A stretch of 44,284 bases of DNA from Prochlorococcus sp. AG-409-J03 (lineage in GTDB: Bacteria; Cyanobacteriota; Cyanobacteriia; PCC-6307; Cyanobiaceae). The translations under genes and the position numbers were made by a program. Location: assembly GCA_003215695.1 (NCBI GenBank), contig QCJZ01000004.1, positions 1 through 44,284 on the forward strand. Direction: 5' to 3'. The notes under the pieces were generated by a model. It ran no database searches and was not told the origin of the DNA. It saw only the letters and a list, made by a program, of their open reading frames with translations. Of the stretch, positions 25,301 to 33,390 are shown one piece after another (within the stretch, counting starts at the first letter, position 1; the number at the start of each line of letters is the position of its first letter).

Positions 25301-25858
25301 ATTGCTCCTATAAGCCTTACTTCTTTGGAAGAGCAGAAAGATAAGTCAAAGGTAAGCGTCATAGCCATGATTCCATCGATGAGAGAAGTAACAACTAGAA
25401 AAGGAGACAGAATGGCAATTATTCAACTAGAAGATTTAACTGGTTCATGTGAAGCGGTTGTCTTTCCAAAAAGTTATGAAAGATTGTCAGATTATTTGAT
25501 GGTTGAAACGAGATTATTGATATGGGGCAGCGTAGATAGAAGAGATGAAACTGTTCAATTAATTATTGATGATTGTCGAGAAATTGATGATTTGAGATTT
25601 CTCTTGATTGATCTTCGACCTGATCAGGCCATAGATATCAATGTTCAGCATAAATTAAGAGAATGCCTTTCGAAGAATAGGCCGGCAAGAAATGAATTAG
25701 GTGTTCGTATACCTGTCGTAGCGTGCCTTAAGGACAATAATAATACTAGGTATGTAAGGTTAGGCGATCAATTTTGCGTAAAGGATACTGAACTAGCATT
25801 GGATTCATTATCTAAGAATTCCTTTGTTGCTAGAACTAGCAAAAGTCTTGTGATTTAA
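22343..25858 (+). CDS. dnaE: DNA polymerase III alpha subunit
   Basis: The replicative polymerase catalytic subunit, 1171 aa, starting MAFVPIHNHSDYSLLDG. The N-terminal PHP domain carries HNHSDYSLLDGA and LTDHGVMYG. The C-family polymerase core has GPGRGSAAGSLVAYSL and MPDIDTDFCIERRGEVIDY, with catalytic D409 and D411, and FGVHAAGVVIA. The C-terminal part contains an OB-fold region (VIAMIPSMREVTTRKGDRMA). The Y-CFN junction, where many other cyanobacteria carry a split intein, is at C758 and is uninterrupted. The gene is therefore in one piece. It converges with the PAM68 gene, six bases apart. Confidence 0.97.
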   Translation: MAFVPIHNHSDYSLLDGASQLPLMVERAKELGMPALALTDHGVMYGSIELLKLCKAANIKPIIGNEMYIINGSIDDPQPKKEKRYHLVVVAKNQIGYENLVKLTTLSHLNGVRGRGIFSRPCIDKSLFIKYSEGLICSTACLGGEIPQAILKGRNDVAREVAAWYKEILGDDFYLEIQDHGSLEDRIVNSEIVKISEELGIQIIATNDAHYVSKKDIEAHDALICVLTGKLISDKKRLRYTGTEYIKSEEEMRSLFTDHLDKDIINSAIENTEKLSNKVEEYTILGTYKMPNFPIPNGCRPIDYLKKIAIKGLIQLLDISEFDNVPSVYKERLDYELNVIDQMGFPTYFLVVWDYIRFAREQCIPVGPGRGSAAGSLVAYSLHITNIDPVKNGLLFERFLNPERKSMPDIDTDFCIERRGEVIDYVTKKYGEDKVAQIITFNRMTSKAVLKDVARVLDIPYGEADRLAKLIPVVRGKPAKLSSMISKDSPNKEFLEKYNNDSKVKKWVDMAMRIEGTNKTFGVHAAGVVIAANSLDNLVPLQRNNEGQIITQYFMEDIESLGLLKMDFLGLRNLTMIEKTINLVEKSVGKRLEPDCFPFTDEKTFDLLSRGDLEGIFQLESSGMRQIVKDLKPSSLEDISSILALYRPGPLDAGLIPKFINRKHGKENIDFPHHSLEPILSETYGIMVYQEQIMKIAQDLAGYSLGQADLLRRAMGKKKVSEMQRHRTLFVEGSVKNGVSELVADQLFDQMVLFAEYCFNKSHSTAYGAVTYQTAFLKAHYPVAYMAALLTVNAGSADKVQRYISNCNSMGINVLPPNINTSGVDFTPKNSSILFGFSAIKNLGDSAIRKIISSRDEDGEFNNLAEFCDRISLSSINRRGLEALIHCGAFDCLDENANRAQLIADLDLTIEWASSRAKDRISGQGNLFDLSSSLDNESTNVDLSSAPKAKQVNDYPPSDKLKLEKEHVGFYLSDHPLKQLSEPAKLIAPISLTSLEEQKDKSKVSVIAMIPSMREVTTRKGDRMAIIQLEDLTGSCEAVVFPKSYERLSDYLMVETRLLIWGSVDRRDETVQLIIDDCREIDDLRFLLIDLRPDQAIDINVQHKLRECLSKNRPARNELGVRIPVVACLKDNNNTRYVRLGDQFCVKDTELALDSLSKNSFVARTSKSLVI

Positions 25859-25864
25859 ATTTTT

Positions 25865-26302
25865 TTAAGTATTTATGTCTTTTTGACTAGTTTTAAATGC
25901 ATCTTTCATCCTATTGATGTTTGGCTTTATGTTTTCAAAACCAAGAAAAGTTCCTGGATTAAAATCCCAGCTTGCTGAAAGTATTCCATAACTTAAACCT
26001 AATAATCCCACTAGGAAACAAATCGCTGAGCTTACTAGAGTGACTGTTGGAGATATTTCCGCAATACCTTTACTAATTAAAAAATAACTTCCAACAAATA
26101 CACCCATACCGCTAAGGGTTGGGATGCCAGTCGTAAAAGCTATTCTTCTTGCCATTCTATTTGCTACATAGTTTGGTATACCATCCTTTTTGGTGCTTTT
26201 TGAAGATCTATTGCTCCCGATTTTAGGTGCCGTAATCTTGCTTGAGAAGCCTATCTTTACTTCTTTGGATTGGGATTTTTTGTTTTTTTTCTCTTCTTTC
26301 AT
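25865..26302 (-). CDS. PAM68-family photosystem II assembly protein
   Basis: I start at ATG 26302, which has GGAGG just upstream (145 aa); an upstream TTG at 26311 would add three residues. The first 45 residues are Lys/Ser-rich and basic. The rest, GIPNYVANRMARRIAFTTGIP, then GMGVFVGSYFL and LLGLSYGILSASWDFNPGTF, with two membrane spans, is the PAM68 (DUF3464) signature. The plant PAM68 and its Synechocystis relative act in early photosystem II assembly. It is downstream of rpsO on the same strand, 27 bases away. Confidence 0.88.
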   Translation of the reverse strand: MKEEKKNKKSQSKEVKIGFSSKITAPKIGSNRSSKSTKKDGIPNYVANRMARRIAFTTGIPTLSGMGVFVGSYFLISKGIAEISPTVTLVSSAICFLVGLLGLSYGILSASWDFNPGTFLGFENIKPNINRMKDAFKTSQKDINT

Positions 26303-26329
26303 AGCCTCCAAAGAATCTACTAAGGCTTA

Positions 26330-26599
26330 TTATCCTCTAATAGCTAATTTTTCTATGAGCTCTGTATATCTTTTTTCACTTTTAGTTCGTACATAACCTA
26401 AAAGTCTTTTGCGCTGTCCAATCATTTTTAGCAATCCTTGTCTTGAGGAGAAATCATGTATGTTGCCTTGAAGATGTTCGCTTAATTTTGAAATCCTTGA
26501 AGTAAGCATCGCCACCTGAACTTCTACTGAACCAGTATCAGTTGGATGTACTTGATGAGTGTTGATTAGCTTTTGTTTCTCCTCTGTGCCAAGTGACAT
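26330..26599 (-). CDS. rpsO: 30S ribosomal protein S15
   Basis: 89 aa, the standard length. It binds 16S rRNA early in 30S assembly, in the central domain. Sequence landmarks are [20 protein letters not shown], then [19 protein letters not shown] and [19 protein letters not shown], which are diagnostic for S15. It lies between ruvA and the PAM68 gene on the same strand. Confidence 0.98.
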   Translation of the reverse strand: MSLGTEEKQKLINTHQVHPTDTGSVEVQVAMLTSRISKLSEHLQGNIHDFSSRQGLLKMIGQRKRLLGYVRTKSEKRYTELIEKLAIRG

Positions 26600-26651
26600 T
26601 TGTTTTAGCTTTTCTTATTTTAATGATACTAATTTAATCCCTAGCCTTCTA

Positions 26652-27326
26652 TCAAGTACTCTTTTCACTCAATCTTAAAAGAATCTCTTTGAGATGTTTA
26701 TCCATTAGCTCAGCTTTCGCTTCAGAAGATAGCGTATTTAGTAATAAAGTATTTTCTTTTTCGTTTGTTGTTATTATTTTTATAGAGTTTTTAATTTCAT
26801 AATCTACGTAGCCAAGTGATTTTAGAATTGAATATATTTCATCAACATATTTAGAAAACTGATTTGGTGTTATATCTTTTCTTCTGCCATTACTTGTATC
26901 TATATTATCTTTAAATCTGTGAAGCTTGTTTCTTAGCTCAACTATTAATCTCTCAGCTATGCGCCTACCAATTCCTTGAGTTTTAGTTAATAAATTTGAT
27001 TCATTATTTTCGATTGCATTAACCAATTGAACTACCTCAAAATCTTCTAATAGTGCCATTCCAATCTGTGGTCCAATTCCATTCACACAAATGATCTCAC
27101 GAAATAAATCTCTTTGATTAATCTCTTTAAATCCGTATAAATTTGTACCATCTTCTCTATATACTTGGTGTATCCAAAATTCGATCTGAGGAGAATCCTT
27201 TGTTTCCTCTATTTGTTTTTTTAATATTTGTATTTCATAACCAATACCTCCAACATTAAGTACTACTCCTGTTTTTGTGGAAATTTGCCAGGTATTTATA
27301 ATTTCACCTTTTAGCCAACTGATCAT
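26652..27326 (-). CDS. ruvA: Holliday junction helicase subunit RuvA
   Basis: 224 aa. RuvA binds four-way junctions and loads the RuvB motor during branch migration. The N-terminal OB-fold begins MISWLKGEIINTWQIS, followed by VLNVGGIGYEIQI. Two helix-hairpin-helix segments are visible: FREIICVNGIGPQIGMALL and LLTKTQGIGRRIAERLIVEL. The C-terminal domain III (about 158-224), which contacts RuvB, is present, with VDEIYSILKSLGYVDYEI. The protein is slightly longer than E. coli RuvA (203). RuvB is not in the window. Confidence 0.95.
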   Translation of the reverse strand: MISWLKGEIINTWQISTKTGVVLNVGGIGYEIQILKKQIEETKDSPQIEFWIHQVYREDGTNLYGFKEINQRDLFREIICVNGIGPQIGMALLEDFEVVQLVNAIENNESNLLTKTQGIGRRIAERLIVELRNKLHRFKDNIDTSNGRRKDITPNQFSKYVDEIYSILKSLGYVDYEIKNSIKIITTNEKENTLLLNTLSSEAKAELMDKHLKEILLRLSEKST

Positions 27327-27365
27327 TATTTATTTGGATTGAAGTTGCGAAAAAAAATTATATAT

Positions 27366-27752
27366 TCAACCGCCGTCAATTTGACATCCAACCATTGAGC
27401 CTCCTACCAAACCAGCAGGAATGGCCCACCATCGATCTTTTCCCCTGGATATTGCTGTAGCGAATCCAGCACCTAATATACCTCCTGCAATTTTGCCTTC
27501 AGAGCAATCATTATTGTCAAATTCAGTGTTTCGGGTTGTTGATCCAGCACCTGGGCAAGGTACTTCGATAGTTTCTTCCCATTTTTTTACATATCCAGGA
27601 TCCTTTCTTGTGCCTGGAATATATTCTTCTCTATATTCATTTCTCGTACAAGTTCTAGTTGATGAGAATCCGCGTTGATATTCATCGGAAAGAATTGATG
27701 TTGGTCCCATGCAAATAAGAATTGCTGAAAAAATAAGACATTTACATTTCAT
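27366..27752 (-). CDS. secreted glycine-zipper protein, 128 aa
   Basis: The N-terminal signal peptide is MKCKCLIFSAILICMGPTS. The mature part has an Arg/Glu-rich, cysteine-bearing region (TRTCTRNEYREEYIPGTRKD), and a C-terminal glycine-zipper pattern (GKIAGGILGAGFATAIS and AIPAGLVGGSMVGCQ). Such zippers insert into or span membranes, as in outer-membrane lipoprotein 17 kDa-antigen-like proteins. There is no clear lipobox. Family and function are not identified. It overlaps the upstream EamA gene by four bases on the same strand, suggesting one transcript. Confidence 0.65.
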   Translation of the reverse strand: MKCKCLIFSAILICMGPTSILSDEYQRGFSSTRTCTRNEYREEYIPGTRKDPGYVKKWEETIEVPCPGAGSTTRNTEFDNNDCSEGKIAGGILGAGFATAISRGKDRWWAIPAGLVGGSMVGCQIDGG

Positions 27753-28657
27753 ATCTTTGCTTGTTTGGTTTTTGATGCACTTATACTAATAATAGTGGAA
27801 ATGAGTACGCAAAAACCACCTAAGTAAATTGAATTTGTTAATGTTTCTTTGAAAAATAAAACACCCCATATACTTGCAAAGATAACTTGGGAATAATTTA
27901 GCGAAGTTGCTTGGCCAGCCGGCAATATTCTTAATCCTTCTGTTATGCAGAGTTGACCAATTTGTGTGAAGACACCAATACCTATTATCCAAAGCCAATC
28001 GGTTCCAATTGGTATTACAAAATCATTAATAATTAATGGAATGGATAATGGAATAGAAACTAATGGAAAATAGAAAATAATAACTAGAGGATGTTCTTTG
28101 GATGTAAGTTTTCTTACACATATATAAGCTAGTGATGTCATTAATGCTCCTAAAATCGCAATACTTAGAGCTAAGATTGTTTCTCTAATATTATTATTTG
28201 TATTCAATTCAGGCTTGCTAACTAAAACTATACCTATCCATCCAATAATGACTGAATATATTATCTTTTTTAATAAATACTCCTTTAAGATTATGAATCC
28301 ACATATTACGGTAAAAGTAGGATAAATATATTGTATTACAGTTGCTGTTGCTATAGGTAATAATGTTAATGCCTTGAAGATGCAAAATAGTGCAAATGTG
28401 CCTAATAAACCTCTTATAACTAATAATTTCTTTTGATATCCCCAGGGGCTAATATTCTTTTTATATAAGAAAAATGTCGTTATAATTATACTTATTGTGG
28501 CTCTTGCAAAAACGAGTTCAGATACAGGTATTCTATCCCCAACTGCTTTCACGCAAACACTCATAAGGCTAAAGGCAAGCCCGCTTCCTATTAAAAATAT
28601 GATTCCTTTTGATTTTTCTTCTATATCCAATTCATTTATAAGTAACTTTTTTCTCAA
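27749..28657 (-). CDS. EamA/DMT-family permease
   Basis: 302 aa with about ten transmembrane helices in two EamA repeats: the first includes IFLIGSGLAFSLMSVCVKAVG and RATISIIITTFFLYK, the second ILGALMTSLAYICVRKLT and ILPAGQATSLNYSQVIFASIWG. The drug/metabolite transporter superfamily exports amino acids, nucleosides or other metabolites. Nothing in the sequence reveals the substrate. It is divergent from dnaG with a 48-base gap. Confidence 0.88.
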   Translation of the reverse strand: MRKKLLINELDIEEKSKGIIFLIGSGLAFSLMSVCVKAVGDRIPVSELVFARATISIIITTFFLYKKNISPWGYQKKLLVIRGLLGTFALFCIFKALTLLPIATATVIQYIYPTFTVICGFIILKEYLLKKIIYSVIIGWIGIVLVSKPELNTNNNIRETILALSIAILGALMTSLAYICVRKLTSKEHPLVIIFYFPLVSIPLSIPLIINDFVIPIGTDWLWIIGIGVFTQIGQLCITEGLRILPAGQATSLNYSQVIFASIWGVLFFKETLTNSIYLGGFCVLISTIISISASKTKQAKI

Positions 28658-28705
28658 TTTCTAAAACTCTTAACTAATTATTTAAATATCTATTAAAATT
28701 ATCAT

Positions 28706-30733
28706 ATGCCTTCCGCTCGACTACATCCCAGAACCATTGAGTCTGTTAAAGAGCGAGTAGATATAGTTGACGTCGTTGGTGAGCACGTCGTCTTAAAGAA
28801 AAAAGGTAAAGAATATGTTGGAATATGTCCCTTTCATGATGATAGTAAACCTTCAATGTCAGTAATCCCTGGCAAGCAGTTTTATTACTGTTTTTCATGT
28901 GGAGCGGGTGGAAATGCTATTAAGTTTTTGATGGAGTTTCAGAGGCAAAGTTTTAGTGATGTTGTTCTTGAACTTGCTAAGAAATATCAAGTACCAATAG
29001 ATACAGTTGAAGGCCCTCAGCAAGAGAGGCTCAAGCAACAGATTACACGTCGTGATTCACTTTATCGAGTTTTAAAAATTGCTACTGGTTGGTTTAGAAA
29101 CCAATTAAATGCGCCATGTGGAACAAATGCCCTAGATTATCTAAAAAATAAACGTCAATTAAGTGATGGTACTTTAATTAATTTTGAGATTGGGTTTGCA
29201 CCGGATAATTGGGATTCTTTACTCCAGTATTTTGTAAATATTGAAAAAGTCAGTGTAGAAATTCTTGAATCTGCTGGTTTAATTGTTCCTCGAAAAGGTG
29301 GTAATGGATTTTACGACAGATTCCGTAATCGTATTATTGTTCCTATTCACGACAGGCAAAAAAGAGTAATTGGGTTTGGAGGAAGAAGTCTTGATGGTGC
29401 AGAGCCTAAGTATTTAAATTCACCTGAAACCGAAATCTTTGAAAAGGGTAAAAATCTCTTTGGCTTAGACAAATCAGCTCTTTCAATTAGGAAAAAAGAT
29501 TATGCAGTTGTTGTTGAAGGATATTTTGATGTGATGGCACTTCATGATTCTGGAATTACAAATGTAGTTGCCTCTTTAGGAACAGCATTGAGTCGTAGTC
29601 AAATAACGCTTCTTTCTCGTTCTACCGATAGTAAGAAGATCCTCCTCAATTTTGATTCAGATAATGCAGGAATTCGTGCAGCTAATCGTGCTATTAATGA
29701 GGTAGAAAATCTTGCTATTCAAGGTCAGTTAGATTTAAGAGTCCTTCAATTACCCTCAGGTAAAGATCCAGATGAGTTTCTTAAGGATAATGATCCATCG
29801 GAATATGAAGCATTAGCGGCTAAAGCTCCTCTGTGGATGGATTGGCAAATAGATCAATCATTGAAGGATTTAGATTTAAATAAATCTGATCAATTTCAGG
29901 AAGCAGTTTCCAATTTAGTGAGTCTTCTTGGAAAGTTACCTCAAACAGCGATAAGAACTCATTATTTACAGAAAGTTGCACAGCGTCTTAGTGGAGGCCA
30001 AGGTAGATTCTCTCTTCAACTAGAGGAAGATTTACGTAATCAAATCAGTGGTCAAAGATGGCACGGGCGCTCTAAAAAATATGAAAAACCTCAAGAAGTT
30101 AGCCTTAGAGAAAGATGTGAAGCAGATATCCTTTTTATTTATATTCACTGTCCTAATTACAGATCTTATATTAGATATGAACTTCGTTTAAGGGATTTAG
30201 ATGATTTTGCAATTAATCATCATCGTGTTATATGGTCAACTATAAGTAACATTGAAGAAACTAAGTTCGGAACTGAAACTATTGAGAATATAAATCGCTG
30301 TAATGATGCTAATAATATTTTAGCTGATATTGATTTAATTAAGAACTTGTTAGATAACTTCCTAATTAATGATAATGAATATCTTCCTAAGCTTACACCT
30401 TTTCTAGAGACTACAGAACTTCGCATGGCAACCCTATGTGATCCTGAGTCACTGATTCGTGGAGCTTTGGCTTCTCTAGAAAAACAAAAATCATTAAAAC
30501 GTTGTAGACATCTAATTGATGCATGGAGTTCGCAGCGATTACAAACTCTTGAAAACTGTATTGCCTCTCTTATTGTTCAAGAAAACTCAGATCCTAGTCA
30601 TTCATCTGATATGGAAGAGAGAGTTATTAGTATGTTTGAAGAGTTAAATAATGATGCTATAAACTTTCAGCAGCTTTACTACGCGGAAAGAAAACATATA
30701 GTAAATCTAGATCAACAGAGATGTTACAAATAA
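28706..30733 (+). CDS. dnaG: DNA primase
   Basis: Makes RNA primers for replication. 675 aa. The CHC2 zinc finger is C41-P-F-H44 with C62 and C65 (CPFHDD and YCFSCGAGG). The RNA polymerase core has YDRFRNRIIVPIHDRQKRVIGFGGR, then the Toprim site VVVEGYFDVMALHDSGITNV with its glutamate, and LNFDSDNAGIRAANRA with acidic metal ligands. The C-terminal region of about 250 residues, which would contact DnaB, is more divergent. Slightly longer than E. coli DnaG (581). Confidence 0.97.
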   Translation: MPSARLHPRTIESVKERVDIVDVVGEHVVLKKKGKEYVGICPFHDDSKPSMSVIPGKQFYYCFSCGAGGNAIKFLMEFQRQSFSDVVLELAKKYQVPIDTVEGPQQERLKQQITRRDSLYRVLKIATGWFRNQLNAPCGTNALDYLKNKRQLSDGTLINFEIGFAPDNWDSLLQYFVNIEKVSVEILESAGLIVPRKGGNGFYDRFRNRIIVPIHDRQKRVIGFGGRSLDGAEPKYLNSPETEIFEKGKNLFGLDKSALSIRKKDYAVVVEGYFDVMALHDSGITNVVASLGTALSRSQITLLSRSTDSKKILLNFDSDNAGIRAANRAINEVENLAIQGQLDLRVLQLPSGKDPDEFLKDNDPSEYEALAAKAPLWMDWQIDQSLKDLDLNKSDQFQEAVSNLVSLLGKLPQTAIRTHYLQKVAQRLSGGQGRFSLQLEEDLRNQISGQRWHGRSKKYEKPQEVSLRERCEADILFIYIHCPNYRSYIRYELRLRDLDDFAINHHRVIWSTISNIEETKFGTETIENINRCNDANNILADIDLIKNLLDNFLINDNEYLPKLTPFLETTELRMATLCDPESLIRGALASLEKQKSLKRCRHLIDAWSSQRLQTLENCIASLIVQENSDPSHSSDMEERVISMFEELNNDAINFQQLYYAERKHIVNLDQQRCYK

Positions 30734-30755
30734 TTTAGTTTAGTTATTATTATCA

Positions 30756-31058
30756 ATGATAAATTCCTTGCCCGTTAATTTTGATGAATGTTCATTATCT
30801 AATGATTTATGGCCATATTTTATAGAGAAAATCGGTTTCATTAAGGCAAATTTAGCTGTACGTCAATCTCTCGATCTCCAGAGAATGCAGGGTTCAAATT
30901 CTACTGTTCCAGTTCTTATCCTAGAGACATGTGGAACCGCTCTTGTTAGTTCTAATTCTGTTAAGTCTTATATTGGTCTTTCTTATTTGGATCAAGGAAT
31001 GGTTTTGATCTTTAGTAGTAAATTAAAAGCTATTCAATTACTTAGAGATAATTATTAG
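30756..31058 (+). CDS. hypothetical protein downstream of dnaG, 100 aa
   Basis: A soluble-looking small protein without signal peptide or membrane span. Recognisable segments are ANLAVRQSLDLQRMQ and STVPVLILETCGTALVS, then SYIGLSYLDQGMVLIF. It begins 22 bases after dnaG on the same strand, so it is probably co-transcribed with it. I do not recognise a family and propose no function. Confidence 0.6.
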   Translation: MINSLPVNFDECSLSNDLWPYFIEKIGFIKANLAVRQSLDLQRMQGSNSTVPVLILETCGTALVSSNSVKSYIGLSYLDQGMVLIFSSKLKAIQLLRDNY

Positions 31059-31068
31059 AACTAAATTA

Positions 31069-31527
31069 TTATAAACAATATTTTTTCAATTCTTTCTTTA
31101 CTATTCTTGGTTTATCCTCAAGTATATAAGCTTGTCTCTCTTTTTCCTCCTCTCCAGATATTTTTATAGATCCATGTAAGGCCTTCATCTTTGATTGTCT
31201 CATTGATAACTTTTTATCTATATCTAATAATTTTCCATTATTACATTCTTGTGCAACATGAACTGCTTCATGCCTTAATGCTTTTTTTATATGCAACGCT
31301 GACCTTTGGAAATAATCATTATTTTTCTTTTTTAGAAGCGTATATCCCACTTTCTTCTTTACATTATTTGTACAAATGATAATTACTTTTTCTTTCTTCT
31401 TTAAAAATCCTACATAGCTATCACTTAATAAACATAGTCGTGTATTTTCTTCAGCTTTATATCCTGCCTTTACAACCATCTCTAATATTTCTAGTTCTGC
31501 TTTGTCTAAATACTCTATGAATTCCAT
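31069..31527 (-). CDS. zincin-like protein with HEAVH motif, 152 aa
   Basis: The sequence KKALRHEAVHVAQEC puts H86-E87-x-x-H90 in a helix, the classic HExxH zinc motif of metallopeptidases. Downstream, the ERQAY segment (E130) resembles the third-ligand region of gluzincins. The first 30 residues are helical and acidic; KKEKVIIICTNNVKKKVGYT suggests a beta sheet between. There is no signal peptide, so it would act in the cytoplasm. Whether it is active is unknown. It lies downstream of umuC on the same strand, separated by 74 bases. Confidence 0.6.
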   Translation of the reverse strand: MEFIEYLDKAELEILEMVVKAGYKAEENTRLCLLSDSYVGFLKKKEKVIIICTNNVKKKVGYTLLKKKNNDYFQRSALHIKKALRHEAVHVAQECNNGKLLDIDKKLSMRQSKMKALHGSIKISGEEEKERQAYILEDKPRIVKKELKKYCL

Positions 31528-31601
31528 TTTCTTTTTTATTTAGGTTATCATAATGGTTTATTCCTATAATTGTATATTACATTTATCACTTCAATATCAT
31601 A

Positions 31602-32879
31602 CTAAATAGCATATATAGTTGCAATATTTTCTATGTTTGTTGTCATTATATTAGATAGTTTTCTTTTGCTAGTCTTCCATTCTTCTTCAATTACTGATGA
31701 TCCCCATCCTATTGTATTTATACCATTTCTTGTATTAATATTATCTATTACATTATCTAATCTTTCGAGATGTAATTCTTTTTGAATACCTAGTCCATTA
31801 AAAAGTGGTTTTTGTATATATTTATTGCTCTGAATGTTATGCAATATTACGCCTGCTTTTATTAGCTTTTTATAAGGTTTAAAAATTTTATTAGTTAACA
31901 ATAGACTTTTTTCAATCATAATTTTTGAGTTAGAAGTCGGGATGTTTATTTTTTCTGTTGCTTCACTTTTGAAAAAATCGTTTGAATAAATATTTGTATT
32001 TGTAAATACTGTAATTGATGAACATAATAGATTATTTTTTCTAAGCTTATTGCTTGCCATTAAAACATATTTAATTATTACTTTGTTCAACTCTTCTAAA
32101 CTATCTATTGGATATGAAAAACTCCTACTAACACTGATTTCCTTTCGGTCTAACTGTGTCTCTTTTATAGGGATACATAGTGTTCCTTTTAACTCGTATT
32201 GAATTCGTAGGCCAACTACACCATATTTTTCTTTGATTTGATTACTTGACATATTTTTAAGCTCTAGGGCATTAGTTATTCCTCTATTCTTTAGCCATAT
32301 CGACATCCTTTTACCTATTCCCCAAACCTGATTTATATGAATTTGTTTGAGATATGGATCTTTGTTTTGAATAATACCTATATCAAATATACCTGAATAC
32401 TTTTGTATTTTTTTTGCTAGATGATTAGAAATTTTTGATAAAACTTTTGTTTCACCCATACCGATAGATATCGGTATTCCTATGTTTTGATAAACTAAAG
32501 CTCTTAAATCTTTTCCCCATTGATATAAGCTTTTTTGAGGTGGGCGGCTTATACTTCCAAATGCTTCATCTATAGAGTAGATTTCTAGTTCTTCACAATT
32601 TTTTCTTAGTAGATGCATTAACCTATTACTTATATCACCGTAAAGCTCGTAATTTGAACTTCTCACATTTATATTTAACTGAGCTAGCTTATCCTTTAAT
32701 TTGAAATATGGCTGTCCCATAGGAATTCCCATTTTCCTAGCTTCTGAACTGCGAGCTATTATGCAACCATCATTATTCGAAAGTACAATTACTCCTTTTC
32801 CTTTTATTGATGGGTCGATCATTTGTTCACACGAAGCATAGAAATTATTTCCATCAATTTGAAGTATTACTTTGGACAT
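31602..32879 (-). CDS. umuC: error-prone DNA polymerase V catalytic subunit
   Basis: A Y-family translesion polymerase of 425 aa that copies damaged DNA as UmuD'2C. Catalytic segments are VILQIDGNNFYASCEQMI (first metal aspartate at D9), SNNDGCIIARSSEARKMGI, and IYSIDEAFGSI with the second Asp-Glu pair. Next are GIPISIGMGETKVLSKISNHLAKK, then IHINQVWGIGKRM (helix-hairpin-helix). The C-terminal part is variable, as in the family. Start codon two bases from the umuD frame; the two form an operon under a SOS-type operator at 33333-33386. Confidence 0.95.
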   Translation of the reverse strand: MSKVILQIDGNNFYASCEQMIDPSIKGKGVIVLSNNDGCIIARSSEARKMGIPMGQPYFKLKDKLAQLNINVRSSNYELYGDISNRLMHLLRKNCEELEIYSIDEAFGSISRPPQKSLYQWGKDLRALVYQNIGIPISIGMGETKVLSKISNHLAKKIQKYSGIFDIGIIQNKDPYLKQIHINQVWGIGKRMSIWLKNRGITNALELKNMSSNQIKEKYGVVGLRIQYELKGTLCIPIKETQLDRKEISVSRSFSYPIDSLEELNKVIIKYVLMASNKLRKNNLLCSSITVFTNTNIYSNDFFKSEATEKINIPTSNSKIMIEKSLLLTNKIFKPYKKLIKAGVILHNIQSNKYIQKPLFNGLGIQKELHLERLDNVIDNINTRNGINTIGWGSSVIEEEWKTSKRKLSNIMTTNIENIATIYAI

Positions 32880-32881
32880 GA

Positions 32882-33328
32882 TTATATTTTTGATTTTTTT
32901 AGTTCATGTATCGAATAAATTGCTACTCCCCATATTTGTATATCCATGTATTCATATAAGTTTATTGCGGGATAGTTTTCTTTATCAGCTTTTAGATAAT
33001 AATTATCTTTCTTTTTTACAAGTCTTTTTAAAGTAAATTCACCATCCAATATGGCAACCACAATATGTCCAGGATTTGGATTTATACTGCGATCTATTAC
33101 TAATAAATCATTATTATAAATGCCTGCGTTGTTCATTGAATTACCGCTTACACGTAGAAAAAATGTACTTATTGGATTTCTGATTAAATATTTATTTAGA
33201 TCAACACCGAGTTCTATGTAGTCTTCCGCAGGAGAAGGGAAACCTGCACAGATGGTTTCCCTTGCTAATGGAATTAGTTGTGTCGAGGACGCTTTCTTTG
33301 AGGAAGGGTAAACGCTCTTTAAATCCAT
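32882..33328 (-). CDS. umuD: UmuD, S24-family self-cleaving DNA repair subunit
   Basis: ATG 33328 gives 148 aa starting MDLKSVYPSSKKA; a longer frame starting inside the upstream palindrome is less likely. UmuD is cut by RecA-stimulated autoproteolysis to UmuD'. The cut site is A28-G29 in CAGFPSPAEDY; catalytic Ser64 is in VSGNSMNNAG and Lys101 in EFTLKRLV. All three sit four residues later than the corresponding residues of E. coli UmuD (C24-G25, S60, K97). It partners UmuC encoded two bases downstream. Confidence 0.94.
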   Translation of the reverse strand: MDLKSVYPSSKKASSTQLIPLARETICAGFPSPAEDYIELGVDLNKYLIRNPISTFFLRVSGNSMNNAGIYNNDLLVIDRSINPNPGHIVVAILDGEFTLKRLVKKKDNYYLKADKENYPAINLYEYMDIQIWGVAIYSIHELKKSKI

Positions 33329-33332
33329 AGAC

Positions 33333-33386
33333 CACTCAAGCAAAACAATTATAGTATACATGTACTATAATTGTTTTGCTTGAGTG
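33333..33386. promoter_or_regulatory. 54-base palindrome with LexA-type SOS box upstream of umuD
   Basis: The arms 33333-33356 and 33363-33386 are exact 24-base reverse complements with a six-base centre. Centred in it is AGTATACATGTACT (33353-33366), one base from the AGTACnnnnGTACT-type box of cyanobacterial LexA. A -10-like TATAAT for umuD lies at 33353-33348 on the minus strand, mirrored at 33366-33371 on the plus strand. LexA binding would cover the umuDC promoter. The right arm ends four bases from the rlmH stop; no T tract follows, so a terminator is less likely. Confidence 0.8.
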
Positions 33387-33390
33387 CGTT

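Noticed and set aside
27421-27678. 85-codon plus-strand frame opposite the secreted glycine-zipper protein
   Set aside because: The minus strand has a signal peptide and glycine-zipper pattern; the plus frame lacks any recognisable feature.
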